From positions 124,001 to 188,000 of the forward strand of contig JBKBLG010000002.1 in the NCBI GenBank assembly GCA_046296295.1: a stretch of 64,000 bases of DNA, written 5' to 3'. The DNA is from UBA10646 sp046296295 (GTDB lineage: Bacteria; Bacteroidota; Bacteroidia; Chitinophagales; Chitinophagaceae). This document shows, piece by piece, positions 51,201 to 58,100 of the stretch. The notes beneath the pieces were generated by a model. It had not been told where the DNA came from, ran no database searches, and was given only the letters and a program-made list of their open reading frames with translations. The position numbers and the translations under genes are program-made. Position 1 is the first letter of the stretch. Every line of letters begins with the position of its first letter.

Positions 51201-53629
51201 GTTAAGCCTGTAACATTACCGCTGCTAATCGTGGCGGTGTACGTGAAGGTGCTACCACTTAATGTAGATGAGGGTGAAAAAGACAATGTTTCACCACTAC
51301 ATATAAACCTTGAAGTATTTGCAGCAGTATTTGCAGGTGTAAATGTTATAGGCAGGTTTGCAACAATTGAAGTGCATCGACTTCTAGAAGACTCCGTATT
51401 TATGTTAAGGGATAATGTAATTGGGTTTCGTGAAGTTGGAAAAGTATATGTTGTATTAAGCGTATTAGTACTACTAAAACTTCCGCCTGCTACATTACTA
51501 CTCCATAAAATACTACCTATAGGACCTGTTACTGTTGGGTTAAGTGTAATAGCATTATTTGTATAACATATATTTTGAGCAGAAGGAAAGCCAGAAAGTT
51601 GAGGTTGCTGCCAAAAGCGGATTTTCTGCGTTACTGTTTTCGGGTTATTACAACTATTAATAAAACGTATGCTTACAGTATATTCAGCAAAGTCTAAAAA
51701 TTGCACTTGCGGAAACTGACTTGAGGCATTGGTTCCGTTCAAAAAATTGAAGTTTCCACCAGTGATTGTCCACTGATAAGATTCCCCACCTATTCCTGTT
51801 TGGAAAAGGGGCTTGTGTACTGGATTAGTTCCAAAATCAATTGAAAGTAATCCACAGTACGAAGTATCTCGTGGTATTGTTACATTAGCTAATCCATTAG
51901 CGTTGATATCTCTTGTAAATGTGAAAGTACCACATGCATTGGTTGCATTCAATGTAATTCGATAAGTACCTTCAACAAGAAAATTGATAACCGGATTTCT
52001 TAAAGTAGAATCATTAATTGTAAAATCAACACCTCGTACCACTGAGACATACTGATTTGTAGCTGTATTTAACCTTGATATTTGCCAACTGTAAGTAGTT
52101 CTACTACAAGCTGGCCCTTCATTAGTGGTATTATTGATGGTTACGTTTAGTGGAGCACAGCCACTACTAACATTTGTAGTGAACTGTGGATTGGGTGGTT
52201 CTACAATACAGATTGTTTTTGAAACTGGACTGGGAGGACAGGGTACTGCATTAGCATCAAAAAATGGTTCTAACCTAATCGTATGTGAACCCTGACTTAG
52301 TCCCGCTAATGGGAGAACTAGATTCCTATCCCTTGGAACGTTAAAATATGTAGCAATGAGTGTTCCATCTAGATACCAATTAAAATTTATTACGGGCGGG
52401 GAACAACCATCAACAGTATTAGAGCCTTGTTCACCTAGTATAGATGTATTAATAAAAACAGCTTGACTAGCCGTCTTGCAAATAGTAGATGGACCAGAAA
52501 AATCAATCTTTGGCTTTTTAAAAACTTGGATAGGCGTAATAGCAGAAGCTCTATTACTTTCATTACATGGGGGTATGAAAGTACCAACAGTTAAACTTGG
52601 TCCAATAGAATTAAAAAATGTTTGCGTATTTGTAATAACACGCTTAGAACAACTACTAACCCTATAAATATGCGATAAGAGACCTCCTAGAGCTCGAATT
52701 TGCTGTATCGAGTAAATATCAACTTGAGGATTATCTTGCCAATTAGCTGTGTACGTATATCCAGGGAAATTGTAAAAAGCCCCTCTTGAGATATTAGTAG
52801 CAGTGTCTATATCTACCCTAAATGTAAATAATCCATCATTAGAGTTTTCATCAGTGAAACAAACCCTAGTATTTACTGCTGAAAACGGAGCTACATTTTG
52901 GTTGTTTATGACGAAGTATGCCTCAGTCGAAACAATACCATCCGTTACTGTTTTTACTAATAGTCTATAATGAACTGGAGCGACATTAGATATTGAAGCA
53001 AAAGGATTTGAAGATGTCAATGTGACATTTCGTGGTACATCTGCCGCATATGATGAAAGTGTGTCAAATTCATTTCTAATATTTATTTGGATAGGATATC
53101 TAGTATTCGTAGCGACAATTGGGAATGATGATACCCCACCAGCACAGTATACAAATGACTTTTTTGACTCTTCATAATTTGCATCATTTGTACCTATTCT
53201 TATCGATCTGCCAGATTGCCCAACTCCTCCAACTATTTCAAAGTTATTTGACTCGGCCTCAATTGAAAGTCCACTAGAAAGTGATGTTGCTTTTATTTTT
53301 AGTTTATAAAGATTTGATGCTGGCACATTCGATGGAATTATACCATTTACAAATGCTGTGTAGTGAGAGTTATATTCCCCTATTCGAGTACCTCCTCCCG
53401 GAAAATTACCAGAGGCATCTGATAAGAAGAGTTCAAATTTATTATCCAATGGAAACACACCATTGGGGCGAAATAATACGGCAATGCTACTACCTCTTCC
53501 ATAAGGGCCTGTTACAAAATTGGCATTATCAATTGTAATGCTTTGTGCATTCGAGTACATAACGCTGCAGTATATCATCAGCGTTAGTATGAGCCTCATC
53601 CAGTTAGTTCGGTGTTTAATATCTCTCAT
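42212..53629 (-). CDS. Giant adhesin-like protein with T9SS type B sorting domain (about 3805 residues)
   Basis: The largest gene in the window. A signal peptide (ends YSNAQ) is followed by an N-terminal domain (SITIDNANFVTGPYGRGSSIAVLF) shared with the second giant protein. Then come many Ig-like beta repeats built around ANAGxDxxLC and CSGxxVT motifs, and about 600-700 residues of PKD domains with WxFGDG cores. The last 100 residues are the type B sorting domain: AFTPDGDGRNDKLVV, FKVFNRWGQVVFE, DGTIKGVKAPPDVYVY. It is presumably a secreted cell-surface or gliding adhesin. Start ATG 53629 is used; ATG 53599 (MRLILTLM) is possible. It holds five repeat copies and a near-exact 615-base internal duplication. 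Confidence 0.93.
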   Translation of the reverse strand: MRDIKHRTNWMRLILTLMIYCSVMYSNAQSITIDNANFVTGPYGRGSSIAVLFRPNGVFPLDNKFELFLSDASGNFPGGGTRIGEYNSHYTAFVNGIIPSNVPASNLYKLKIKATSLSSGLSIEAESNNFEIVGGVGQSGRSIRIGTNDANYEESKKSFVYCAGGVSSFPIVATNTRYPIQINIRNEFDTLSSYAADVPRNVTLTSSNPFASISNVAPVHYRLLVKTVTDGIVSTEAYFVINNQNVAPFSAVNTRVCFTDENSNDGLFTFRVDIDTATNISRGAFYNFPGYTYTANWQDNPQVDIYSIQQIRALGGLLSHIYRVSSCSKRVITNTQTFFNSIGPSLTVGTFIPPCNESNRASAITPIQVFKKPKIDFSGPSTICKTASQAVFINTSILGEQGSNTVDGCSPPVINFNWYLDGTLIATYFNVPRDRNLVLPLAGLSQGSHTIRLEPFFDANAVPCPPSPVSKTICIVEPPNPQFTTNVSSGCAPLNVTINNTTNEGPACSRTTYSWQISRLNTATNQYVSVVRGVDFTINDSTLRNPVINFLVEGTYRITLNATNACGTFTFTRDINANGLANVTIPRDTSYCGLLSIDFGTNPVHKPLFQTGIGGESYQWTITGGNFNFLNGTNASSQFPQVQFLDFAEYTVSIRFINSCNNPKTVTQKIRFWQQPQLSGFPSAQNICYTNNAITLNPTVTGPIGSILWSSNVAGGSFSSTNTLNTTYTFPTSRNPITLSLNINTESSRSRCTSIVANLPITFTPANTAANTSRFICSGETLSFSPSSTLSGSTFTYTATISSGNVTGLTASGNGNINDVLVNTSNTSNAVVTYTITPTKDGCVGTPFTFTVTVRPKPGITANAPAPICNGAQPNITLTNTLGANGRYTWVASVVTGTVSGFQSNSIPATAFNATSLNNSSTNNATVQYVFTAINPANGTEPACIGDQTTVNVTILPGTSAANAGPDASYCNSSTHTLAATAPTVGVGTWSFVGTPTATISNNNDPNAILTGLQNNVTYTLRWTVAGVGSCGSSTDDVTIISYPLIQNVSAGADQRICTLTTGDVTATLQGSALGTNETGLWTIITAPVGSNARFTNAASPTTTFQTNRAGIYTLRWTVSNPKCTAVFDEVTIEVFQQPVAGTLSTNTTTICSGASVTLTYAGGIGAINAWEQSIDNGASWQPITPTPTNTYTFNSLTANTQVRVQMISVGASSGCTQTATSNIITINVSPNTVAGTIAGDTLACTSPVTGNLRLNGAVGTIQWQSSINNGNTWVDIPSATSSVYNYSGITQATLFRALVTSGVCNQLISNEVGVRIATAASGANAGPDQFLCNATTTNLAANNPSGGFTGAWQQISGAAVTIANTSSSSTSISGLQANNEYEFRWTITGLPQCPTSSDVVKISVRPPLPTANAGSDATLCAFVNGSATTGVYTLQGNSLSNAWELGVWTITSNPNNGASIQAGTANSPSPRVTFTRSGTYQFTYTITNDAGCTPSSSNVTIRVFDKSVGGIITAPSPICIGSNLTVNASGSTGTLLTWQYQTIGGSWVDTAGGSVSGIIFNTVQQTRNYRAVFASAGASNGCADTAHSNILQVVVNPKSVGGTTSGGTIICSTDGTARTITLSGHIGTIERWEESSNLTTWTSIPGTAGLTTYTLPTPMSATKHFRVIVKSGVCDTAISSVTTIQVVSPASRPNVGADIYLCDATNTTLSAGNASGGGSVLWEQIQINGVSAPPATITTPAATTTTVTGLQLGSVYRFKFTLSGLGTCPATSDTVDVFVRPPLPTANAGSDATLCGFVNGSATTGVYTLQGNTLSNAWELGVWTITSNPNNGASIQAGTANSPSPRVTFTRSGTYQFTYTITNDAGCTPSSSNVTIRVFDKSVGGIITAPSPICIGSNLTVNASGSTGTLLTWQYQTIGGSWVDTAGGSVSGITFNTVQQTRNYRAVFASAGASNGCADTAHSNILQVVVNPKSVGGTTSGGTTVCSTDATAYPITLTGHVGSILRWQQSTDITNPNSWQDIPNTANQAIYTYLAPLTRTTHYRAIVQSGVCDTAISSITTIQVVTPASRPNAGSDQYICNNTTATLSAGNINNAASVNWRDINTTTASITSPTTATTTVTNLQVGSNYAFEFTLNGLGTCPATKDTVALFVRPLVTQASIQGPDTVLICGYVRGNGLATYNLIANTTSRSFEKGVWEVVQQPLGGNTRFSDSTSANTRVSYDTSGTYILTWRYRNDAGCADTKDTVVLVVVRAAEVVQQVTANDTVVCAGANITVQFPSNNSYIGVIQKWQIKRPQSTGVWVDTAVTSNIINFTNVRDTFAVRAVIVPSDTRCSTGTQYSEISIDVAPPSEPGVATVVADTVCKGSNGVVTLSNFVGTVTHWQASADGVNYTNISGASGAQYNYSNIQATTWFKAVVQSGVCTGATSTPIRVLVLPPVTPANAGADVILCADSTYQLNANVPSAATLERGVWSVVAGSGISFTDPTQPNTTVRGLQPGTAYVLRWTISNPVCPPSVSEVTITNTQPLINTIDTTRRVICYGQNVTINGAIATGGSAAPNYSWQVLINGVWRDTSIATTQSLTLFNLTSSITLRRKVTANPCSNVSAPVTIVVQPPISNNNIIGPASICVDVPIDTLQGSLPTGGDGIFIYAWEQSTDSISWQPIAGANNPFYVEGPLSSTRFYRRLVTTQLCAGAQASISNAIRVVVRPDAKAEWIVLKDTACAPFVIDSNAVQPSNNPNENIRYRWFANNVFYGESATTNPGYTLVNAGDSVLIKMVAVSRYGCKNDSISAWFYTPPVPVTNFEASDTVKCGPATISFTNTTPLLNNFTYFWHFGNGQTHTGVQPPAIVFQPNPTFGDTTYIVTLTAFSECDTVSFSRSIRIKSKPKSLFAPSRTSGCSPLVVTFANSSKGLNVTYTWLFGDGTQLVTTMPDTVTHTYNSGIQDTLYASLIATNECGADTSSFAIVITPRTVNVDVAINGNEATGCSPHAVRFINRSNGATNFRWDFGDGNILNTTRNIDTITHVYQQAGIFTVRIRATNNCSDTTDIETVRVFASPNADFFATPITACVGDSILFTNQTDTATGYLWSFANGNTSTLTNPWQRYTQPGIYNVNLIATRQYSPGNACRDTVQKQVTVVASLPGLFVVNDSISTCVPFTVRFTNQSVPSVLAVWNFGDGTVDTGDVVQHTYTRVGTYIATMIATDAGGCKYEHSKQIVVNGPSGTWRYDAGFICGNTPVRFEVTAQQTDSILYQFGDGTRLVTNQRIVFHTYVNNGSYIPTATLYNGSNCTVLLNGADTIKVDYVRAGFSYSSTQVCDTTTLRFTDTSRAFNGITRWNWSFGDNTTSSAQQPTKGYTASGDYTIRLIVTSNSGCSDTATIRSFIRVNKTPQATIIANASGCVGQPVQYNALITSADSVSLTTWSFTNGLTMNGVRINNIYNAPGNYNARFIAGTQFGCFDTVNASITIHPTPTTTATNDLLICRGQQVQLNATGANTYNWQPLNASLSCTTCANPVASPLTTTQYVVTGTNTFGCATIDTVLITVAQPIQVTVQGDDTLCIGDRTTLTAFGATRYIWSPSLGLNSTNTATVIAAPQTTTQYRVIGFDAHNCFQDTVDIIVAVGQYPTVSIGPDSLTLNTGVRQQLNPTVTNGPISTWAWSPNINISCTDCATPVVTVKTPVCYAVKATNIFGCAGTDTICIKPFCENTQVFIANAFTPDGDGRNDKLVVRGQGIKTIRMFKVFNRWGQVVFEKANFSPNDVSAGWDGTIKGVKAPPDVYVYICEVVCDNDVTYTYKGNTALMK
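43802..43815 (+). repeat. Shortened palindromic form of the dispersed repeat
   Basis: ATTTACGTAAGTGT, inside the first giant gene. Confidence 0.4.
44140..44154 (-). repeat. Dispersed repeat copy in the first giant gene (PKD region)
   Basis: Full consensus; the minus-strand gene reads it as Pro-Phe-Thr-Val-Arg. Confidence 0.92.
46655..46668 (-). repeat. Dispersed repeat, G-variant, in the first giant gene
   Basis: CCTTACGGCAAATG; read as Ala-Phe-Ala-Val-Arg. Confidence 0.88.
47678..48292 (-). repeat. Internal duplication of the first giant gene, copy A
   Basis: About 615 bases, repeated at 48803-49417 with an offset of exactly 1125 bases (375 residues). About a dozen differences seen by eye. 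Codes for an Ig-like unit ending before GGTTSGGT. Confidence 0.9.
47920..47934 (+). repeat. Dispersed repeat copy in duplication copy A
   Basis: Full consensus, read as Leu-Thr-Val-Asn-Ala on the minus strand. Confidence 0.93.
48803..49417 (-). repeat. Internal duplication of the first giant gene, copy B
   Basis: Partner of 47678-48292; identical over long blocks, including its own dispersed repeat copy. Confidence 0.9.
49045..49059 (+). repeat. Dispersed repeat copy in duplication copy B
   Basis: Full consensus; it is 1125 bases from the copy at 47920, so these two are not independent. Confidence 0.93.
50029..50042 (+). repeat. Dispersed repeat, G-variant, in the first giant gene
   Basis: TTTGCCGTAAGG core; read as Leu-Thr-Ala-Asn on the minus strand. 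Confidence 0.8.
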
Positions 53630-53662
53630 CGCTTGTTTCAATCGTCTTAAAATTTACACTAT

Positions 53663-53677
53663 CATTTACCGTAAGGT
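53663..53677 (+). repeat. Dispersed repeat copy, first half of pair
   Basis: Full consensus, 34 bases upstream of the first giant gene. Confidence 0.94.
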
Positions 53678-53742
53678 ATACCCTAATAATAGGGCACACC
53701 ATAACAGTTGTTGTTATTGACGCTTGGGGGAGTATGATGCCG

Positions 53743-53756
53743 CCTTACGGCAAATG
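53743..53756 (-). repeat. Dispersed repeat, G-variant, second half of pair
   Basis: CCTTACGGCAAATG, 12 bases from the stop of the Cys-rich protein gene. Confidence 0.9.
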
Positions 53757-53768
53757 CTTACGCTATTA

Positions 53769-53957
53769 CTACTTTTTACTTACCAGCTTTGCACATACAC
53801 CACAACTGTTTCCTTTTTGGCTACAATGCTTGCAGGCACTGCAGTTGCGGCATGCTTTACAATCTTTCTTTCCAGTACATTTAGCGTTAGCGTAGCTTAC
53901 GTGTATGGTAGAAAAACATAAGCAGGTATAAAGTATAGTTTTGGCGAGTGCTTTCAT
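53769..53957 (-). CDS. Small secreted Cys-rich protein
   Basis: A 62-residue protein: a signal peptide ending near VSYANA, then a mature part of about 38 residues with eight Cys in the pattern C-x5-C-x2-C-x2-C-x2-C-x2-C-x6-C-x2-C. The regular CxxC spacing suggests metal binding or disulphides. I do not recognise a named family. It sits between the second PorP gene and the first giant gene, on the same strand, and has its own pair of repeats downstream. Codon use looks normal, but the gene is short, so it could be spurious. Confidence 0.6.
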   Translation of the reverse strand: MKALAKTILYTCLCFSTIHVSYANAKCTGKKDCKACRNCSACKHCSQKGNSCGVCAKLVSKK

Positions 53958-54006
53958 ATAGGAATAGGCGTTTATGCAAAATAAAGATAAATTAGATAAA
54001 GTATCA

Positions 54007-54035
54007 ATAAAAAGCCCAGTGTAGACACACCGGGC
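54007..54035 (-). terminator. Terminator of the second PorP-type gene
   Basis: On the minus strand GCCCGGTGT and ACACTGGGC pair (one G-T) around GTCT, followed by TTTTTATTG. Confidence 0.85.
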
Positions 54036-54069
54036 GGTTTCTGTTTATCTGTATGTATCTATGCTATGG

Positions 54070-55098
54070 TTAAAAGCCGCTGCCTACGCAACGTACTGCA
54101 TCGCTATATTGGCTGCGACTGCTTAGGCTTGCTCGGTACGTGAGGGTTAGCTCAAAACCGCCACGCATTTGTGAAGCTGTTTTTAAGCGTCCTACTTGTA
54201 CATCGTAACTTAAGCCTATGTTCATTTGATAGAGTGATAACCTTACTGCCGGAACAATAGCATCGTTCCAACGATAGAAGGTTCCGAGGTAGAGGGTTGA
54301 AGTACGATCGCCATCCCAATCGTAACTTAAATCAACGCCATACATACCTCCTATAAAAAATTGCTGACTACCACCTTGTGAAAAATAATCGGTATAAAAA
54401 ACTAATTTATTAACGTCGCTGGTTTGTATGGTTAGTCCGCCATTGAGTGCTACTTTGGGTTGTAACTGTACATTGCTGTTGCTGGTATAAAAAGCTACTT
54501 TCGGACGATTAAAATGAAAGAGCCCAGCACCTACGTAATAATGAATATCATCGTTATAACTAGCGCTGTAGCTAATGCCGGTACTTGCATCCCAATAATT
54601 AAATCCGGTGCGTTGAAATACTTGTGTTGGAGCATTGGCATTATAACTACCATTCACAAACTGATCGTTCATTTTAAGTGCTGTAGGATCGAACTGGCTA
54701 TTGACAGGACCTGCCATGAATGCTACACTTATGTACTCGTTACGATCGGCGTTGAGGCTTTTATGAAAGTTAAGTACTGGCATTACTTGTGTACGCTTTA
54801 ACTTAACATCGCCAGCAACATCGTGTGAGGCTTGTAAGCCAAGGGTAAGCCAATCGCCATGTTGGTTAAAGGGTAGTTTGTATTCTATACCTAACGCACC
54901 TGTTTGAAAGGGTACTGCGATAGATTGCCATTGATTGCGAAAAGCGCCACTCACTCTTACATCGCCATCGAATACGCCTGCTAAGGCAGGATTACGCAAC
55001 ATGGGTATTTCGTAAAATTGAGAGAAGGTTAAATCTTGTGCGTAAGCATTTACCGTAAGGTAACCTAGTATAAAAGCTATTATAGTTAAGCGTTTCAT
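54070..55098 (-). CDS. PorP/SprF family type IX secretion membrane protein, second copy
   Basis: A 342-residue outer-membrane barrel, clearly paralogous to the one at 41156-42202 from the opening DLTFSQFYEIPMLRNPALAGVFDGDVRVSGAFRNQWQSIAVPFQTGALG to the C-terminal ELTLTYRASLSSRSQYSDAVRCV. The signal peptide is MKRLTIIAFILGYLTVNAYAQ, with a dispersed repeat copy within. The second giant adhesin gene ends 49 bases upstream of its start, so the pair repeats the adhesin-then-PorP order of the first module. Confidence 0.92.
   Translation of the reverse strand: MKRLTIIAFILGYLTVNAYAQDLTFSQFYEIPMLRNPALAGVFDGDVRVSGAFRNQWQSIAVPFQTGALGIEYKLPFNQHGDWLTLGLQASHDVAGDVKLKRTQVMPVLNFHKSLNADRNEYISVAFMAGPVNSQFDPTALKMNDQFVNGSYNANAPTQVFQRTGFNYWDASTGISYSASYNDDIHYYVGAGLFHFNRPKVAFYTSNSNVQLQPKVALNGGLTIQTSDVNKLVFYTDYFSQGGSQQFFIGGMYGVDLSYDWDGDRTSTLYLGTFYRWNDAIVPAVRLSLYQMNIGLSYDVQVGRLKTASQMRGGFELTLTYRASLSSRSQYSDAVRCVGSGF
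55047..55061 (+). repeat. Dispersed repeat copy inside the second PorP signal peptide
   Basis: Full consensus; minus strand reads Tyr-Leu-Thr-Val-Asn-Ala. Confidence 0.92.
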
Positions 55099-55147
55099 AG
55101 TTGTAAGATTTAAAGTGAAGGTTACAGGTGAATGATTACATATTACA

Positions 55148-58100
55148 TTATCGAATAATAGTTATATTACCTTTATAGCTAAATGGTGTATCGTTATCGC
55201 ATACTACTTCGCAGGTGTACACGTATACATCGGTTGGTGCTGGTATGCCTTTTAACTTACCATCCCAAGCTTGTGCAATATCGTTGGCTTGGAAGTTGGC
55301 ACGTTCAAACACTACTTGTCCCCAACGATTGAAGATGCGAAAACTCTTTACCAACTTAATGCCTGTACCGCGAACCATCAGCACATCGTTTTGTCCATCG
55401 CCATCGGGAGTGAAGGCATTAGGAATGTACACTTGTGCATCGGTGCAGAAGGCTTTTACATGTAACGTATCGGTTGCTACGCAGCCATAAATAGTAGTTG
55501 CACGCACAGTATAACTTGCGTTAGTACGTACGGTTAATGTTGGTACAGCACAGGTGGTACAACTTAAATCGCTAGTTGCATTACCACTCCATATCCATTG
55601 TGCAATAGGACCATTTACGACATTGCTAGTAAGCAGAATTTTAGTACCACTTGCAGCTTGCTTATCGGGGCCTAGATCAATTATCGGTTGCTGACCAACT
55701 ACTACTGTAACAAAAGCTGTATCACTAAAGCAGCTATAAGCATCGCTACCTATTACGCGATATTGTGTTGTTACAGCAGGTTGGGCTGTAGGTGTTGCTA
55801 CCGTTGCATTATTTAAGCCATGTAATGGCCACCACTGATAAGTATCGGCACCACTTGCTATTAGGCGTGTACTTTGACCAACACATATAGTATCGGAAGC
55901 TACTACTTGTATTTGCTGTGGTTGTATCACTGTAATGTTGATGGTATCTCTACCTATGCAACTGCTACCATTCATACGACCACTTACAATGTACTGACGA
56001 CTGATCGTTGGAGTGGCACGTGTTGTAGCACATGTATCGCAAGCTAATTCAATTGCAGGGCTCCAAGTGTAACGCTCTGCACCTATGGCTTGTAGTACTA
56101 CTGCATTACCACGACAAATAACATCTACACTATTTGCAACAACATTGGGCACACTTTGAATACTTATGTTAGTGTAAGTAGTGTCGGCACAACCGTTACC
56201 TGTTCCGGCTATATACATTGCTTGATAAGTACCTGCAGTAGCAAAACGAATTTGTCCGCTTGTAGCATTACTTGTGAATCCGTTACTGAAGTGCCATTGT
56301 TGTAATGTAATGGGTGCCAAGCTATTCGCAGTACCTGCAAAACTGATGGTTTGATTAACGCATCCGGTTGTATCAATGATAATTTGTGCTTGTGGTATTG
56401 GCATAACGGGTACTGCTATAATGCGAACAATACTATCGGTACAACCTCCGGCCGTTGTAACTACCATACGAATGGTGTAATTATTGGTAGTGGTATAATG
56501 GGTGGTGGTGGTTGCACCTGTGGCTTGCACACCATTGCCTAACGACCAACGAAATTGTGAAAGTTGATCGCTTGTAATGGTACTATCGTAAAAAGTAACT
56601 TGTGTAATTCCACACTGTTGTTGTAATACGGTTCTAAAAGCTGCTTGAACACGTTGTACTTTAATTGTATCGCTACCTACTAATTGTACGTTACACGCAA
56701 CACCATTTTTTATGAGCATGGCATGTGGTACATAGTGCCCTGCATTAGTATAGGTATGAAACACTGTAGCCTGAGTAGTGGTTTGTACATTGCCATCGCC
56801 AAAGTACCAACGAATACTGTCGGCTCCATTTGTTTGAGCGTTAAAGCGTACAGGGGTATTGTTACAAATAGTACCTGACTGGTAAGTCCATGTACCAGTA
56901 GTAGCTTGAAGACGAATGCGGATGCTATCTTTATAGATACATCCACCATTAGTGGTATGTATCATTTGTAACCAATAGCTACCATTATTTTGAATGGTAT
57001 ATGTACCGCTTGTATTTGCACTAATAAGATTGCTGTTTAACAACCATTGTGTAGTACCAGCTGCTGCAAGTGTAGCATTGGTATATTGTAATTGAAAAGG
57101 TGCACAATTACTTACTGAATCGTTCACTTGAATACTACCACTACGCAGTGTAACAACTTGTACACTTCGTACAACTGTATCGGCACATACAACACCACTT
57201 GGGTATGCATTAGCGGCAATCAATTGTACTTGATATGTGCCACCAGTACTGAATGTAATGGCAGGTGTACGCAAGTTACTTGTTGTATTACTCCAGCTCC
57301 AAACAGTACTTACTGCCTGTGTATTGGTTGCAGTTGTAATAGTATCCCCTACACATACATTATTATTACTTAATGTGAATTGTGCAGAAGGTTTTCCATA
57401 AACAACAATGGTTTTAGTAATAGTGGTATCGCTACAACTGTTAACAGCTCTTACACTAACATTGTAAGTACCCGCCTGTAAAAAACTATGTACTACAGTA
57501 TCATCGTTATTGAATGTAACTGCTGTATTGCCATCATTAAAATTCCATGAGAATGAATTGGCATTATGGCTTGTGTTAATAAAGCGTACACTGTGTGGTG
57601 CACAGCCTGTTAGCTCATTACCATTTACCGTAAGGTTCAACTGAATATTGTTAGGACTTACCACTAAATTGTAACTGGTAGTATCGCTACCACATTGATT
57701 GGTGGCTACAAGTTGAATAGGATAAGTAGCTTGTACCCCTGTGATATAAGTATGTTGTACTTGTTGTAAGCTATTGGTAATGAAGGGAGCACTACCATCG
57801 CCAAAGGTCCATGTATAAGTATTATTGGTACCGTGTGTATTGTTACTTAGTTCTACGGTAAAAGGTGAACAACCAGTGGTACGTACAGGAATGAAGGAAG
57901 CTCGTGGCCTGCCATTCAAGCGAATAATTTTTGTAGCTGTTACAGTATCGCAAGCTGTAATAGCCATTAGTTGCACTGTGTATGCAGTATCGCCACCATT
58001 AGGGTGTAACTGATATAAAATACTACCGGGTTGTGCTTGCACACTGGTAATACCATTACCGAAATTCCAGAAGTATTGAATACCTGTAATGTGCTGTGTG

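Noticed and set aside
50817..51566. A 249-residue hydrophobic frame on the plus strand
   Set aside because: It is the complement of Ig-like repeats in the giant minus-strand gene. Its hydrophobic look comes from the Thr- and Asn-rich codons of that gene, and it has no promoter box.
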